This document shows, one piece after another, positions 33,091 to 34,822 of a DNA stretch of 34,822 nt. Each line of letters opens with the position of its first letter. Position 1 is the stretch's first letter. Source of the DNA: an uncultured Bacteroidales bacterium (GTDB taxonomy: Bacteria; Bacteroidota; Bacteroidia; Bacteroidales; Bacteroidaceae); assembly GCA_902771725.1 (NCBI GenBank), contig CACXXT010000032.1, positions 1-34,822 of the forward strand, written 5' to 3'. The translations under genes and the position numbers were made by a program. The notes below the pieces were generated by a model. It saw only the letters and a program-made list of their open reading frames with translations. It did not search any database and had not been told where the DNA came from.

Positions 33091-34822
33091 TTATTCTGCC
33101 AAGAGGAAGGCCTTGAAGTCGGCGAAGTCGGAGGAGAGGGAGATGCTCTGTTTCTTTCCGCGCATGAAGGCTTGGAGCTTCTCTGGGATGGGAAGATCGA
33201 TGCCGAGGATGCGATCCACGGTGTCCTTGAACTTGGCGGGGTGTGCCGTTTCGAGAAAAACGCCGATTTCATCGGGACGTAGTTGCTCCTTCAAGGCACG
33301 ATAGCCGCAAGCTCCATGGGGATCGAGGACGTAGCCGGTACGAGCATAGCAGTCGCGCATGGTGTCGGCAATCTGGTCGTCGGTGTAGGTGGCGGAGGAG
33401 ATGAAGGAAGAAACTTCAGCCCCTACAGCCCCTTCCCCGACCCCTCCCCTGTTAGGGAGGGGGGAGTGGGTGTTTGCAGAAGTATCCTCATTCCCCGCCC
33501 CAACAGGGGAGGGGTCAGGGGAGGGGCTGTCAGGGGAGGGGCTTGAGGGAAGAGGATTCGCGATGTTGCGAGATTTCAGAATAGCTTGCACATCTGGGCG
33601 GCTGTAGAGGTCGAGGATACGGGCGAAGTTGGAGGGGTCGCCGACATCCATGGCATTGGCAATGGTCTGCTTGGAGGGCTGGGGAGTATAGACACCGGTC
33701 TGCATGTACTGATAGAAGACGTCATTGGCGTTGTTGGCGGCAATGAAGCGGTGGACGGGGAGCCCCATGACGTGACCGAAGAGGGCTGAGCAGATGTTGC
33801 CGAAGTTGCCGGAGGGGACGCAGAAAACAAGAGACAAGGCCCCGGCCCCTACAGCCCCTTCCCCGACCCCTCCCCTGTTAGGGAGGGGGGAGTGGGTGTT
33901 TGCAGAAGTATCCTCATTCCCCTCCCTCGCTCGGCTCGAAGAGACGCTTGACCCTTCAAGAACAGGGGAGGGGTTAGGGAAGGGGCTAGTTTTGACCAGC
34001 TGTGCGTATGCCCAGAAATAGTAGAAGGCCTGGGGGAGGAAACGGGCAACGTTGATGCTGTTGGCAGAGGTGAGACGCATGTGGGCGTTGAGGTCAGCAT
34101 CCATGAAGGCGGACTTGACCAGGCGCTGGCAGTCGTCGAAGACGCCGTCGACCTCAATGGCGGTGATGTTCTGACCCAAGGTGGTGAACTGGCATTCCTG
34201 GATGGGAGAGACCTTGCCCTTGGGATAGAGGACATAGACGTGGATGCCATCGACGCCAAGGAAACCGTTGGCCACGGCAGAGCCGGTGTCGCCGGAGGTG
34301 GCAACGAGGACGTTCACGGATCCGGCCCTAGCCCCGGCCCCGACCCCTACAGCCCCTTCCCCGACCCCTCCCCTGTTAGGGAGGGGGGACTGGCTGCCTG
34401 CAGAGGTATCCTCATTCCCCGCCCTAACAGGGGAGGGGTTAGGGGAGGGGCTGGATGGGCTGGATGGGCATGAGGGACTGGAGGGGCTTTCATACTGCAG
34501 CAACCTCGCCATAAACCTTGCACCGACATCCTTGAAGGCGAGGGTGGGTCCATGGAAGAGTTCGAGGGCATAGATATTGTCCTCGACGTGGACGACGGGG
34601 GTGTCGAAGGAGAGGGTGTCGTAGACGATGCGACGGAGGTCTTCTGCAGGAACATCCTCGCCGAAGAAGGCATCGGCAACGCGGTAGGCTACTTCCTGGA
34701 AGGTGAGGTCGGCAATCTCCTGCCAGAAGGAGGCTGGGAGCTGCTTGATGACTTCGGGCATATAGAGGCCACGGTCTTCGGCAAGGCCGCGGACGACAGC
34801 GTCGCGAAGGGTGGCGCGGGAG
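33091..34822 (-). CDS. thrC: Threonine synthase with three in-frame palindromic-element insertions (5' end outside window)
   Basis: The frame is open to the window edge (SRATLRDAVVRGLAEDRGLY precedes MPEVIKQL), so the true start lies upstream. PLP-enzyme motifs of threonine synthase are intact: GPTLAFKDVGARF (PLP Lys), ATSGDTGSAVANGF, PSGNFGN and ETAHPAKF. The enzyme converts O-phosphohomoserine to threonine. Three low-complexity Ser/Pro/Gly-rich inserts interrupt it at 34318-34488, 33832-33993 and 33403-33552 (57, 54 and 50 residues); each contains the same peptide GNEDTSA...SPLPNRGGVGEGAVG. Without them the length returns to about 435, the usual size. The absence of stops or frameshifts suggests the protein is still made, with the inserts as surface loops. 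Confidence 0.93.
   Translation of the reverse strand, partial: SRATLRDAVVRGLAEDRGLYMPEVIKQLPASFWQEIADLTFQEVAYRVADAFFGEDVPAEDLRRIVYDTLSFDTPVVHVEDNIYALELFHGPTLAFKDVGARFMARLLQYESPSSPSCPSSPSSPSPNPSPVRAGNEDTSAGSQSPLPNRGGVGEGAVGVGAGARAGSVNVLVATSGDTGSAVANGFLGVDGIHVYVLYPKGKVSPIQECQFTTLGQNITAIEVDGVFDDCQRLVKSAFMDADLNAHMRLTSANSINVARFLPQAFYYFWAYAQLVKTSPFPNPSPVLEGSSVSSSRAREGNEDTSANTHSPLPNRGGVGEGAVGAGALSLVFCVPSGNFGNICSALFGHVMGLPVHRFIAANNANDVFYQYMQTGVYTPQPSKQTIANAMDVGDPSNFARILDLYSRPDVQAILKSRNIANPLPSSPSPDSPSPDPSPVGAGNEDTSANTHSPLPNRGGVGEGAVGAEVSSFISSATYTDDQIADTMRDCYARTGYVLDPHGACGYRALKEQLRPDEIGVFLETAHPAKFKDTVDRILGIDLPIPEKLQAFMRGKKQSISLSSDFADFKAFLLAE
33425..33530. repeat. Palindromic element copy 1 inside thrC
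   Basis: 106 bp with terminal inverted repeats of about 32 bp (ACAGCCCCTTCCCCGACCCC at the left; the right end is its near-complement ending GGGGAGGGGCTGT). The central part is TGTTTGCAGAAGTATCCTCA. Same orientation as the other two copies. Confidence 0.92.
33851..33987. repeat. Palindromic element copy 2 inside thrC, with nested 31-bp segment
   Basis: The left half is identical to copy 1. After TCCTCATTCCCC an extra segment of about 31 bp (TCGCTCGGCTCGAAGAGACG and following) separates it from the right terminal repeat. Confidence 0.9.
34349..34453. repeat. Palindromic element copy 3 inside thrC
   Basis: 105 bp, with a slightly diverged centre (CTGGCTGCCTGCAGAGGTAT). It is followed by short GGGCTGGATG tandem units (34449-34468) that extend the insert. 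Confidence 0.9.

Noticed and set aside
33389..34573. + strand ORFs across thrC (for example 34081-34473 and 34244-34573)
   Set aside because: They are antisense to thrC and stay open because the palindromic element is low in stop codons on both strands.

Overview
The window reads as a chromosome segment of a Bacteroidales bacterium, most likely Prevotellaceae. The basis is four secreted proteins ending in type IX secretion (T9SS) sorting tails, BspA-like leucine-rich repeats, several promoters of the Bacteroidetes form TTTG-N18-20-TAnnTTTG, a Bacteroidetes-style carboxynorspermidine dehydrogenase, and paired arabinofuranosidases. The species cannot be fixed from sequence alone.

Left part (1-21935, all + strand): a 5'-truncated giant BspA-like LRR protein with a dockerin-like module is followed after 9 bp by a 2759-residue surface protein. 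That protein starts with a cohesin-like domain and continues with CARDB, Calx-beta, a Gly/Ser-repeat linker and a T9SS tail. Next come carboxynorspermidine dehydrogenase, recA with a terminator-like hairpin, and an overlapping pair of secreted arabinan-type hydrolases (GH51 alpha-L- and GH127 beta-L-arabinofuranosidase).

Middle (21951-25230, genes on - strand): a TfoX N-terminal-domain protein, an APH-like small-molecule kinase, and a small cytosolic LRR protein. Between the last two lies a 700-bp gene-poor stretch with dispersed repeats, three 33-bp-phased motifs and a strong + strand promoter that leads only to a 22-codon ORF.

Right-centre (25231-29092, - strand): a compact putative RiPP locus. 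In transcription order it has a small zinc-ribbon protein, a radical SAM/SPASM maturase with a PqqD-like N-terminus, a tiny Cys-containing peptide region ending in a perfect hairpin, a 43-codon ORF, a kinase-fold protein lacking the catalytic Asp, and a two-TM small membrane protein. The peptide is split over two frames at a CCCC run; removing one C gives a single 51-residue candidate precursor. This is my best candidate for an undescribed system.

Right end (29093-34822, - strand): a signalling cassette (Fic protein, HTH-like protein, membrane Ser/Thr kinase), a repeat-rich intergenic region containing a copy of the fic 3' end and a large palindrome, a putative lipoprotein, and threonine synthase (5' end outside the window). 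The thrC gene carries three in-frame insertions of a G/C-rich palindromic element. All three are in the same orientation and frame and add 161 residues to a housekeeping enzyme without breaking its reading frame.
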